A DNA stretch of 64,000 nt, taken from contig CAWGPF010000001.1 of NCBI GenBank assembly GCA_963824395.1, positions 2,356,001 to 2,420,000 of the forward strand, written 5' to 3'. Below are positions 11,217 through 18,667 of the stretch, piece by piece. Source of the DNA: 13-2-20CM-66-19 sp963824395 (GTDB lineage Bacteria; Pseudomonadota; Gammaproteobacteria; Steroidobacterales; Steroidobacteraceae). The number at the start of each line of letters is the position of its first letter. Position 1 is the stretch's first letter. The translations under genes were made by a program, and so were the position numbers. Under the pieces are notes generated by a model. It searched no databases, was not told the origin of the DNA, and saw only the letters and a program-made list of their open reading frames with translations.

Positions 11217-12275
11217 GTGCACTCCCTTAGCCCCCAGTTCCTGGCGGGCCTGCGGTTCGATGCCAACCAAGCGGCGACCCTGCGAGCCGTAGGCGAGTAT
11301 CGGGGCAAGCAGGCACTGTTCTACCGACAGGCCCCCGAAGTCCTGAAAGGGCTCAGGGAAATCGCGGTGATCGAATCGAGCGAGTCGTCCAACCGACTGG
11401 AAGGCGTCGTCGTCGCCGCCAACCGGCTAAAGGCCTTGATCGCCCACAACACCGAGCCACGAGACCGCTCCGAGCAGGAAGTCGCCGGCTATCGCGACGC
11501 CCTGGCGCTGATCCACGAATCCGCGCGGGAGATGCGCCTGAGCCCCAACCTGATCCTTCAACTGCACGGCACGCTGTACCGATTCATGCCCACGCCCGGT
11601 GGGCGATGGAAACCTGCGGACAACGAGATCATCGAGAAGCGTCCGGATGGAACTGTGCGCGTGCGCTTCAAGGCGACGCCCGCGCACCTGACGCCGATCG
11701 CGGTGGAGCAACTGTCCGCCGGATACGCCGCCGCGATCGATGCGCATCAGGACCCGTTAATCGTCGTCCCGCTCGCAATCCTCGATTTTCTCTGCATCCA
11801 CCCGTTCACCGATGGCAACGGACGAGTGGCGCGACTGCTCACGCTGTTGTTGCTATACCATTTCGACTACGAAGTGGGGCGCTACATCAGCATCGAGCGC
11901 GTCTATGAGGCGACCAAGGAGAGTTACTACGAGACGCTGGAAGCGAGTTCCCAAGGCTGGCATGAGGGTCGTCACGATCCCTATCCGTGGCTGAACTACT
12001 TCTGGGGTGTCCTGCTGCGGGCGTATCGTGAGTTCGAAGAGCGCGTGGGCGAGGTGCGCAGCGGCCGTGGTGCCAAGGGGGCGCAGGTTCGCGAGGCCGT
12101 CCTGGCGCGCAGCGCGCCGTTCTCGATATCCGACATTGAGGCCGCGTGCGCAGGTGTCTCTCGCGACACCGTGCGGCTGGTCCTGCGCGTGATGAAGAAC
12201 GAAGGGCTGATCGCATCGACCGGCAAGGGAAGATCAGCCAAGTGGATCGCCTTGCAGGACGGGCGCGCCAGATAG
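11217..12275 (+). CDS. Fic-domain protein with N-terminal inhibitory motif
   Basis: Predicted AMP-transferring (or deAMPylating) enzyme of 352 residues. The Fic motif HPFTDGNGRVAR (about 195-206) is complete. An inhibitory [S/T]xxxE[G/N] motif is present as SNRLEG (58-63), making this a class II, self-inhibited Fic. The C-terminal ~90 residues (SISDIEAACAGVSRDTVRLV) look like a winged helix, so it may bind DNA. I choose the GTG at 11217 because it gives the N-terminal length of related Fic proteins; a TTG at 11205 is possible. An ATG at 11182, just after the palindrome, is in another frame. There is no separate antitoxin gene. Cargo of the tRNA-Ser element. Confidence 0.88.
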   Translation: MHSLSPQFLAGLRFDANQAATLRAVGEYRGKQALFYRQAPEVLKGLREIAVIESSESSNRLEGVVVAANRLKALIAHNTEPRDRSEQEVAGYRDALALIHESAREMRLSPNLILQLHGTLYRFMPTPGGRWKPADNEIIEKRPDGTVRVRFKATPAHLTPIAVEQLSAGYAAAIDAHQDPLIVVPLAILDFLCIHPFTDGNGRVARLLTLLLLYHFDYEVGRYISIERVYEATKESYYETLEASSQGWHEGRHDPYPWLNYFWGVLLRAYREFEERVGEVRSGRGAKGAQVREAVLARSAPFSISDIEAACAGVSRDTVRLVLRVMKNEGLIASTGKGRSAKWIALQDGRAR

Positions 12276-12305
12276 TGGCAGGCCAGTGCGCCGAGGCAGC
12301 GACAC

Positions 12306-12812
12306 GTGATCACACTCTGTTGCACCCAGAAAGTTCGCCGGCGGCTCAAGCTGGGCCGAGGCCCCGCAGTGCACCAGGAGCCGACGACCCGCCTCGGAAA
12401 CTGGTACGTCAACCTGGTCCACTATGGGCGGCAGCAAATGGTTCTGGCCACGAGCGAGCGCTCCTTACTGACGGTGGTATTGCCGGCGCGCGACTTGCGC
12501 AAGACGCTCGAAGACGGACTGAGGACCTCTGTCGGGAATGTGCTGACCTCTCTGGGCATTCCACAGGAGATCGTCGCTCGGGAGGTGACTGAAATGAAGC
12601 CTGTCGTCATGTCAGCGGCTACCAATCGCAGGGTGCTCGGCTCGATGAATGAATTTGCCCTTCATTTGGGCTCTTACATGGAACGGAGTGGGGATCCACT
12701 TGTGCTGGCCCTGGGTTTGAGCGACACACCAATGTCCGCGGTGGGCAGCAAGGGCCTTTATGGCATTCCGAGGGAAGTGGCACGCGACCTGCTGACCGGG
12801 CAGGGAGACTGA
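12306..12812 (+). CDS. DUF6933-like hypothetical protein
   Basis: 168-residue protein with the pattern I associate with DUF6933: ITLCCTQKVRRRL at the N-terminus, TTRLGNWYVNLVHYGRQQMV, a long regulatory-looking middle and SMNEFALHL near residue 115. No signal peptide or membrane segment. Function unknown; in other genomes such proteins are scattered accessory genes. It follows fic by 30 bp on the same strand and may share its transcript. The family assignment is from memory of the pattern, not from a search. Confidence 0.7.
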   Translation: MITLCCTQKVRRRLKLGRGPAVHQEPTTRLGNWYVNLVHYGRQQMVLATSERSLLTVVLPARDLRKTLEDGLRTSVGNVLTSLGIPQEIVAREVTEMKPVVMSAATNRRVLGSMNEFALHLGSYMERSGDPLVLALGLSDTPMSAVGSKGLYGIPREVARDLLTGQGD

Positions 12813-13065
12813 GGTTCTGCGGCAAGCACCCTGTCCTTGGTACCAAAGCCTGTGCCCGCTACCGTCGCGGACCCCGACCAACTTGGTTGCCATGTGGGCG
12901 CGCATTGCTGGCCACAAATCGCGCCTATGCGCCCCCGGACAGGTCGGCTTCCCCCCGGGGTTTATGCATAGTTTTGGCGCCAGTTCCTGTTGGTATATGT
13001 GATGGTATGTTAATTCGGCCGCGGGAAATTGCTGTTTAGACTTAGGTACATGGCGGCAAATGTGG
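12813..13065 (+). other. Non-coding right end of the element
   Basis: No convincing gene. Two direct TGGTAT copies 12 bp apart (12991-12996 and 13003-13008) lie 60-75 bp inside the right attachment repeat, where integrase arm sites would be expected. This reading is tentative. Confidence 0.35.
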
Positions 13066-13087
13066 ATCCCTCTCTTCCGCCAACTAC
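13066..13087 (+). repeat. Right attachment repeat (copy of tRNA-Ser 3' end)
   Basis: 22-bp copy of the tRNA-Ser 3' end plus flank: ATCCCTCTCT followed by TCCGCCAACTAC, against CTCCGCCAATTAC on the left. One base is deleted and one substituted. It defines an element of about 3.35 kb. The ~110 bp from here to the next gene's stop hold nothing I can identify. Confidence 0.65.
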
Positions 13088-13195
13088 AAGTTCGTGCGCG
13101 CTCCCGCGCCGTGGCTGACCTGCACCAAGGGAGCCTGCGGTGGTAACGGTCAGCCCCTGTCGCGTGGTCCGCTCAATGTCTGCGGTACCTTTCTC

Positions 13196-13693
13196 TCAGC
13201 CGAGCGCGGCGACTCCGGCGGCGGCAAGCTGCTCGTCCTGACCCGGGTCCATCCCCGAGATGCCCACTGCGCCGACGCATTCGCCCTGCCAGCTGAGCGG
13301 CAGGGCGCCGCGCAGCGCAATGCCGGCATGCGCGTTCATCAGTCCGGGCATCTCGCGCAGCAGGTCCGCCACGGCGCCTGAGGCCATGCACATCGCGGCG
13401 GAGGTCTGCGCTTTGCCGATCGCCACCGTGGCGGTGATCGGCAAAGCACCGTCTAGGCGCTCGAGGTAGAGCGGACTGCCGCCCTCATCGACAACCGCGA
13501 TCGCGACGCGGAATCCCTGACGCTCGGCTTCGTGCCGACAGGCCGTGACCACCCGCCGGACGTCGGCGGCGGTGAGGGTCGGACGCATGCGCATGCGGTC
13601 ACTCCGGCGGGTATTACTTTCGGGCTGGATATCGCTGCGGGCCGCAAGCCCGGTGCTGGCGAGCGTGGCCGCGAGCAGCGCGCGGCGGTTCAT
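13196..13693 (-). CDS. GlcG/HbpS-family exported protein
   Basis: 165-residue member of the GlcG/HbpS family, small proteins of which some bind heme or corrinoids and which often sit beside glycolate or PQQ-dehydrogenase genes. The N-terminus MNRRALLAATLASTGLAARS resembles a signal peptide. The domain shows LTAADVRRVVTACRHEAE, VAIAVVDEGGSPLYLERLDGA, AIGKAQTSAAM and the C-terminal GECVGAVGISGMDPGQDEQL. The ATG overlaps the stop of the upstream araC-type gene, so the two form one transcript. It may support the quinohemoprotein encoded nearby; this is inference from context. Confidence 0.85.
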   Translation of the reverse strand: MNRRALLAATLASTGLAARSDIQPESNTRRSDRMRMRPTLTAADVRRVVTACRHEAERQGFRVAIAVVDEGGSPLYLERLDGALPITATVAIGKAQTSAAMCMASGAVADLLREMPGLMNAHAGIALRGALPLSWQGECVGAVGISGMDPGQDEQLAAAGVAALG

Positions 13694-14574
13694 CACACCG
13701 ACAGCGCCGGCTGGCCGCCGCGATAGGCGCCCGGTGTCAGGCCGGTCAGTCGGCGGAAGGCGTTGCTGAAGCTGCTCACGGTGGTGAAGCCAACGTTCGC
13801 GGCAATCACCTTCTGCGGCAGACGGGTATTTGTCAGCAGGTCCTTTGCGATGCCCATACGCACTTTGGTAACGTGGCCTGCGAGGGTCACCCCAGTGGTG
13901 CACTTGAAAGCGCGCGTCAGGTGCCGCACGCTCAGACCGCACACATGTGCGACCTGACTCAGCCGCAGCTCCTGATGGGCATGCGCGTAGATGTAATCGC
14001 GGATCAGCGCCAGCTGTCGCCCCGACAGCTGGTAGCTCGGGGCTTGAGGTTCCGCGCGCCGGCGCCCGAAGTACCGCCGCATGTCGACCGCCATGGTGAC
14101 GGCGAGCGAGTCGGAGAGCACCGAGGCGGCCATGCCCGGTGAAACCGCCTCCTGCGCGAGGCGGCGCGTCGCCGTCTGGATGTTGGCATCGCGGATGTCC
14201 GAGGTTGCGCCGAGGCTCTCGCGCGACCAGTCGATGCGCCCGCCCATGAAGTCTTCGAAGCTGCTTTGCGGAAACAGGCAGAAGATGTCACGCCGCAGCC
14301 CATGCTGCGGCTCGAAGCCGCCACGCTGCGCGTAGCCTGGGGGGATCAGCATCAGCTCGCCCATCGCTGCCGGGGGGCTCTCCTTCTCCTCGGTGAGCGT
14401 TGCCCAGGCGCGCGGCGGCCGTGGCGTGATCGCCATCGTGACCATGTAGTGATCCGGACACATCGAAGTGCAGCTGGTCGGCGGACTGTCGGTCGCGCCG
14501 ACAAACACCATCACGTTGTCTGAGCGCAACGCGCTCTCCATCTGGATCTCGACGTCAAAGCTCACCAGCGACAT
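13693..14574 (-). CDS. AraC-family transcriptional regulator
   Basis: 293-residue regulator with the AraC double helix-turn-helix at its C-terminus: LRLSQVAHVCGLSVRHLTRAF, then KVIAANVGFTTVSSFSNAFRRLTGLTPGAYR. The N-terminal ~180 residues form a sensing domain without a clear relative. GGGGGAA lies just before the ATG at 14574. It is divergent from the aminotransferase-ridA-receptor-dehydrogenase genes and cotranscribed with the GlcG-like gene. It is the obvious candidate to control that cluster from the 14575-14832 gap. Confidence 0.9.
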   Translation of the reverse strand: MSLVSFDVEIQMESALRSDNVMVFVGATDSPPTSCTSMCPDHYMVTMAITPRPPRAWATLTEEKESPPAAMGELMLIPPGYAQRGGFEPQHGLRRDIFCLFPQSSFEDFMGGRIDWSRESLGATSDIRDANIQTATRRLAQEAVSPGMAASVLSDSLAVTMAVDMRRYFGRRRAEPQAPSYQLSGRQLALIRDYIYAHAHQELRLSQVAHVCGLSVRHLTRAFKCTTGVTLAGHVTKVRMGIAKDLLTNTRLPQKVIAANVGFTTVSSFSNAFRRLTGLTPGAYRGGQPALSV

Positions 14575-14832
14575 AGGATTCCCCCTCCCGCGCCTCCCCG
14601 CGCCACCCCTTTGCGGTGAGATGTGGCGCGAGCCGTGCGCCACTTTGGAATGCCCGTCCGGTGCCTGTCAACGGCGGCGCGCCGCACGCTGTGCGGTTTG
14701 CGCTACAGCGGCGGTGCATCGGCCGGCGTGGCCGGATTGCGCAAAGAATGGCCAGCCGTAGACAAAGCGAGTCGCCTGCCACGGCGGTCGCCGACCTTAG
14801 AATCCGCCGGGCATTCCACTAACGGGCGGAAT

Positions 14833-16056
14833 ATGGCTGATCGGCTCGAACAACTCGCCTCCAAGGTCGCACGCAGCGGTCCGCCCCTGTTTTTCCCGGA
14901 CGTCCCGGACGTGACGGGCTACAACTTTGACCAGGGCCTGCCGGGACGCGAGACCTTCCCGCGTGCCGAACTGGTACGCCTGGCGGCCAAGGTGCTCGAG
15001 CGCGATGGACCGGTGTGCCTGGACTACTTCGAGCCGAACGTCGGCTACGAGGAGCTGTTGTTTGGCAGCCGCGCGCTGCGCAGTGCAATCGCGGCGCGCA
15101 TCGAACGCATCCAGGGAAGGAGACTCCCGCCCGAGGGCGTGATCCTGACCTCAGGCTCAGTGCAGGGAATTGCGCTCGCCGCGCACGGCTACGTCGACCC
15201 GGGCGATGTCGTGGCGGTCGAGGCCACCACCTTCCCCTACGCACTGCGTTACCTGCAGTCCGCCGGCGCCGAGCTGCGCTCGATCGCGATGGACGGCGAC
15301 GGCATGAACATCGACGACCTCGAGCAGCTGCTGCGCGGGCTGGCCGCGCAACGGGGGCGACTGAAAATGGTGTACCTCGGCCCCACGTTTCAGTGCCCGA
15401 CCGGCACGGAGCTGTCCGAGGAGCGGCGCGCGCGTCTGGTGCAGCTGGCACAACAGCACGGATTCGTGATCCTCGAGGACGACGTCTACAGTGATCTGCG
15501 TTTCGAGGGCGCGCCGCGGCGCTCGCTCCTCAGCCGAGACGACAGTGGCCTCGTCATCCAGGCCGGGACCTTCAGCAAGATGGTCGCTCCGGGGCTGCGC
15601 CTGGGCTGGATGGCGGGCGAGCCCAAGGCGATCGCCGCGATCGCCTCAGTACGCGAGGACCTGGGCGTGAGTCAGTGGATGTCGCGCCTGATGCTCGAGT
15701 TCCTCAACGAGGGCCTTCTCGAGCCGCACCTCGCGCGTGTCAACCCGCTCTACCAGGCCAAGCGCGACGCGGCGATCGCAGGCCTCGCGCCCATCCGGGA
15801 CGAACTCGTGAAGTTCCGCACGCCGCGCGGCTCCTTCTATCTGTGGATTGAAATCGACGACCGTGTCGACTGGGAGCGCGCCGCCGCCGAGGCTGCCCGT
15901 GCCAAGATCTATTTCCGGCCGGGCGAGCGCTTCTCACTCGAGGAGGACCCGCGGCAATTCTTCCGCATGTCATACAGCCAGGCGCCGCTTGAGACCGTGG
16001 CCCGCGGCGCGCAGCGACTCGGTGAGATCATCCGCGGCTCGGTGAGGAGCAGGTAA
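14833..16056 (+). CDS. PLP-dependent aminotransferase (fold type I, 2-aminoadipate transaminase-like)
   Basis: 407-residue aminotransferase of the group related to the C-terminal domain of MocR regulators, here without the N-terminal DNA-binding domain. The PLP lysine is K249 in TFSKMVAPGLRLGW. SGSVQGIALAAHGYVDPGDVV, YLGPTFQCPTG and DDVYSDLRF are family hallmarks. The ATG at 14833 follows GGGCGGA. The next gene, ridA, begins at the base after the stop. Substrate unknown. Being paired with an imine deaminase suggests the reaction yields, or the enzyme is damaged by, an enamine/imine. Confidence 0.9.
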   Translation: MADRLEQLASKVARSGPPLFFPDVPDVTGYNFDQGLPGRETFPRAELVRLAAKVLERDGPVCLDYFEPNVGYEELLFGSRALRSAIAARIERIQGRRLPPEGVILTSGSVQGIALAAHGYVDPGDVVAVEATTFPYALRYLQSAGAELRSIAMDGDGMNIDDLEQLLRGLAAQRGRLKMVYLGPTFQCPTGTELSEERRARLVQLAQQHGFVILEDDVYSDLRFEGAPRRSLLSRDDSGLVIQAGTFSKMVAPGLRLGWMAGEPKAIAAIASVREDLGVSQWMSRLMLEFLNEGLLEPHLARVNPLYQAKRDAAIAGLAPIRDELVKFRTPRGSFYLWIEIDDRVDWERAAAEAARAKIYFRPGERFSLEEDPRQFFRMSYSQAPLETVARGAQRLGEIIRGSVRSR

Positions 16057-16467
16057 GTGCACGCAGGTTTCGACTTCCCGGGCGTCAGGTACCCGGGCAT
16101 GTGCCAGGCAACGCGTGCCGGAGACTGGATCAGCGTCTCGGGGCAGCTGGCGTTCAAAGACGGCAAACTCGTGGGCGCCGGTGATGCGCACGCACAGGCG
16201 CTGCAGTGCTTCAGCAACCTGTCCACGGCGCTGGCGCTCGCCGGGGCGACGCTCGCGGACGTGGTGAAGCTCACCTGCTACCTGACGGACATCAGCGCCT
16301 ACGCAGGCTACGCGGCGATCAAGTCGACACTCTTCACGAGCAACCCGCCCACCGGCACCGCCGTGATCGTAGCCGCCCTGCTGGTGCCGGGAGCGCTCAT
16401 CGAGGTCGAGGCGCTCGCGTACATGGGCAAGACACAGACAAACGCGGCCGGGCCGGCGACGGGCTGA
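16057..16467 (+). CDS. RidA family protein
   Basis: 136-residue YjgF/YER057c/UK114 protein. Members hydrolyse reactive enamine/imine intermediates released by PLP enzymes, or act in specific catabolic steps. Seen: the AGDWISVSGQLAFKDGKLVG N-terminal strand-turn, QALQCFSNLSTALALAGATL and the C-terminal VPGALIEVEALAY. The segment equivalent to the catalytic Arg of RidA (IRxxC region) reads TAVIVAALLVPG and lacks a clear Arg, so it may belong to a non-archetypal Rid subgroup. GTG start with GAGGAG upstream, directly abutting the aminotransferase. Confidence 0.88.
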   Translation: MHAGFDFPGVRYPGMCQATRAGDWISVSGQLAFKDGKLVGAGDAHAQALQCFSNLSTALALAGATLADVVKLTCYLTDISAYAGYAAIKSTLFTSNPPTGTAVIVAALLVPGALIEVEALAYMGKTQTNAAGPATG

Positions 16468-16490
16468 GGCGTGCCATGAAGGGGGAACTT

Positions 16491-18641
16491 ATGAAGCAGA
16501 CGAGATGGATCGCCGCGCTGGTCGCGGCAGCAGCTGCGGTGGGCGCCGCACAGGCAGAGGACGCCGCTAGCACCAGTCCCGATTCGGGCGAGCTCGCCAC
16601 GGTAGTGGTTACCGCGCAGAAGCGCACCGAGCGCTCCGAGCAGGTCCCGCTGTCGGTCAACGTGGTCAGCGCCGATCAGCTTTCCGCCTACGGCATCACA
16701 AGCACCACCACCCTTACCCAGGCCGTGCCCGGCCTCAACATGGCCGAGGTCGGTATCTACCTGGTCCCCAACATCCGCGGCATCACCACCGCGATCACCG
16801 GGCCCGGTGCCGAGAGCAACATCGCCTTCTACATCGACGGCATCTACCAGCCCTCCGAGGCGATGAACGTCTTTGACCTGCCGGACGTTGATCGCATCGA
16901 AGTGCTGAAGGGACCGCAGGGCACGCTGTTCGGCCGCAACGCCACGGGCGGCGCCATCCAGGTGTTCACCAGGGACCCCTCGTTCACCGCCCACGGCTCG
17001 ATCACGGGCAGCGCCGGGGTCTATGACGCCGGCGGCGGCGACTATCGCGGCAGCGGCTTCCTCTCTGGGCCGCTCATCGACCAGGTGCTCGCCGGCAGCA
17101 TTTCGGTGAACTACGAGCACAGCGACGGCTACGAGTGGAACGATATCTTCGACAAGCGCCTGGGCTTCAATAACCTCACGCTGCACGGCAAGCTGCTGCT
17201 GCAGCTGAGCGACTCGGCGCGCTTCATACTGGGTGCCGCTTACGCGACCCGCGACGACTATTCGGCGCTACCGCTTTCGGCCATCGGCGGCAACCTGTCG
17301 GCGCGCTCCATCGACCCCTCGATCGTGGCGCCGAGTAATGGCTACCATGTCATCCAGAACTTCCTGCCGCATCTGAAATCGCAGTACTACACCGCGAACC
17401 TGCGCGGCGAGTTCGACACCGCGATTGGCAAGATCACGAGCCTCACCGCCTACCAGGACAGCGACATCTACCAGAACGATGCCGACTCGGACGGCTCGCC
17501 GCTGTCGCTGGTGCACTTCTACAACCCCTCGTTCGACGAGTCCGCCTCGCAGGAGATCGACTTCGCCTCCAGCTGGAAGGGCCCGCTGTCGCTGGTCGCA
17601 GGCCTCTACTACTTCCACGACCAGGCCGCCTACGCCCCGCTCAACGTGATCAATGTCATCGACTACCAGGCGATGAATACCACCACCGCCAAGGCAGCTT
17701 TCACCGAGCTCACCTACGCCGTCACTCCGCGGCTGTCCCTGGTGGGCGGGGTACGCTACAGCGATGAGCATCGTCACGGCTATGTCTCGGTCTTGCCTGA
17801 TCCCTACGGCACCCTCGGACAGGCTACCTGGACGGCCTGGACGCCGCGCGGCTCGATACTCTTCGAGGTGGCCGACCGCTCGAACGTCTACTTCACCTAC
17901 AGCGAGGGCTTCAAGAGCGGTTTGTTCGACACCGTCGGCTTTAACGCTAACGCCATCCAGCCAGAGCACATCAAGTCGTACGAGGTGGGTTTCAAGACCC
18001 GCGGCGACACGTACAGCTTTGACATCGCCGGCTTCTATTACAACTACACCGACCTGCAGGTCGGTGCGCTGGTCGGCCCGGTCAATATCACCCAAAACGC
18101 CGGCAAGGCCGAGATCGCAGGCATCGACAGCGACTTCAGCTGGCGGCCAGCACGGCAGTTGAGCGTGCAGGGCGGGATCTCGTTCCTTCCCAAGGCGAGC
18201 TACGTCAACTATCTGGATGCCGATGCAACCGTGCCGCTCACCGATAGCCCGAGCACCGGCCTGCCGTGCAGCGCCTGCGGCAACGCCAACGTCTCGATTA
18301 ACGCCAGCGGCCTGCGCATGACCCGCGCGCCGAAGGTGACCGCGAACCTCTCGGTCACCTACACTCAGCCCGTAAGCCGCGGCGAGATCGGTTTTACCCC
18401 GAGTGTGTACTTCTCGAGCTCCTATAATCTAGAGATCACCGGGCGCATCCAGCAGGCCGCCTACCCGAGCGTCAACGCGGAGTTGTTCTGGCAACAGGAC
18501 AAGCTGCGACTCACGCTGTGGGGGCGGAATCTCAGCGACGAGCGCCACATCGCGCTGGTGCAGCAGATCGGCGCCACTGGCGATCTGGTGAATTACCTGG
18601 CACCGCTGCAGGTGGGTGTAAGCGCATCTTACAAGTTCTAG
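16491..18641 (+). CDS. TonB-dependent outer-membrane receptor
   Basis: 716-residue receptor. Signal peptide MKQTRWIAALVAAAAAVGAAQA, TonB box ELATVVVTAQK, plug domain with RIEVLKGPQGTLFGRNATGG, and a 22-strand barrel ending SASYKF with the C-terminal Phe. The YTDLQVGALVGPVNITQNAGKAE region is typical of the large carbohydrate/aromatic-uptake type TBDRs of Sphingomonads and related gammaproteobacteria. GGGGGAA precedes the ATG at 16491; an ATG at 16476 is also possible. It lies between ridA and the quinohemoprotein on one strand, so it probably imports the substrate of that pathway. Confidence 0.94.
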   Translation: MKQTRWIAALVAAAAAVGAAQAEDAASTSPDSGELATVVVTAQKRTERSEQVPLSVNVVSADQLSAYGITSTTTLTQAVPGLNMAEVGIYLVPNIRGITTAITGPGAESNIAFYIDGIYQPSEAMNVFDLPDVDRIEVLKGPQGTLFGRNATGGAIQVFTRDPSFTAHGSITGSAGVYDAGGGDYRGSGFLSGPLIDQVLAGSISVNYEHSDGYEWNDIFDKRLGFNNLTLHGKLLLQLSDSARFILGAAYATRDDYSALPLSAIGGNLSARSIDPSIVAPSNGYHVIQNFLPHLKSQYYTANLRGEFDTAIGKITSLTAYQDSDIYQNDADSDGSPLSLVHFYNPSFDESASQEIDFASSWKGPLSLVAGLYYFHDQAAYAPLNVINVIDYQAMNTTTAKAAFTELTYAVTPRLSLVGGVRYSDEHRHGYVSVLPDPYGTLGQATWTAWTPRGSILFEVADRSNVYFTYSEGFKSGLFDTVGFNANAIQPEHIKSYEVGFKTRGDTYSFDIAGFYYNYTDLQVGALVGPVNITQNAGKAEIAGIDSDFSWRPARQLSVQGGISFLPKASYVNYLDADATVPLTDSPSTGLPCSACGNANVSINASGLRMTRAPKVTANLSVTYTQPVSRGEIGFTPSVYFSSSYNLEITGRIQQAAYPSVNAELFWQQDKLRLTLWGRNLSDERHIALVQQIGATGDLVNYLAPLQVGVSASYKF

Positions 18642-18667
18642 AGTCTGCGGCTCCGTGGAGGAGGTCC

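Noticed and set aside
11182..11292. ATG right after the fic palindrome as the fic start
   Set aside because: It is in a different frame that ends after 36 codons, and the GTG at 11217 gives the N-terminal length of related Fic proteins. A sequencing frameshift cannot be excluded.
13066..13087. A second tRNA-Ser gene
   Set aside because: Only the acceptor/T-arm 3' end is present; no D-arm or anticodon arm precedes it. It is an attachment repeat.
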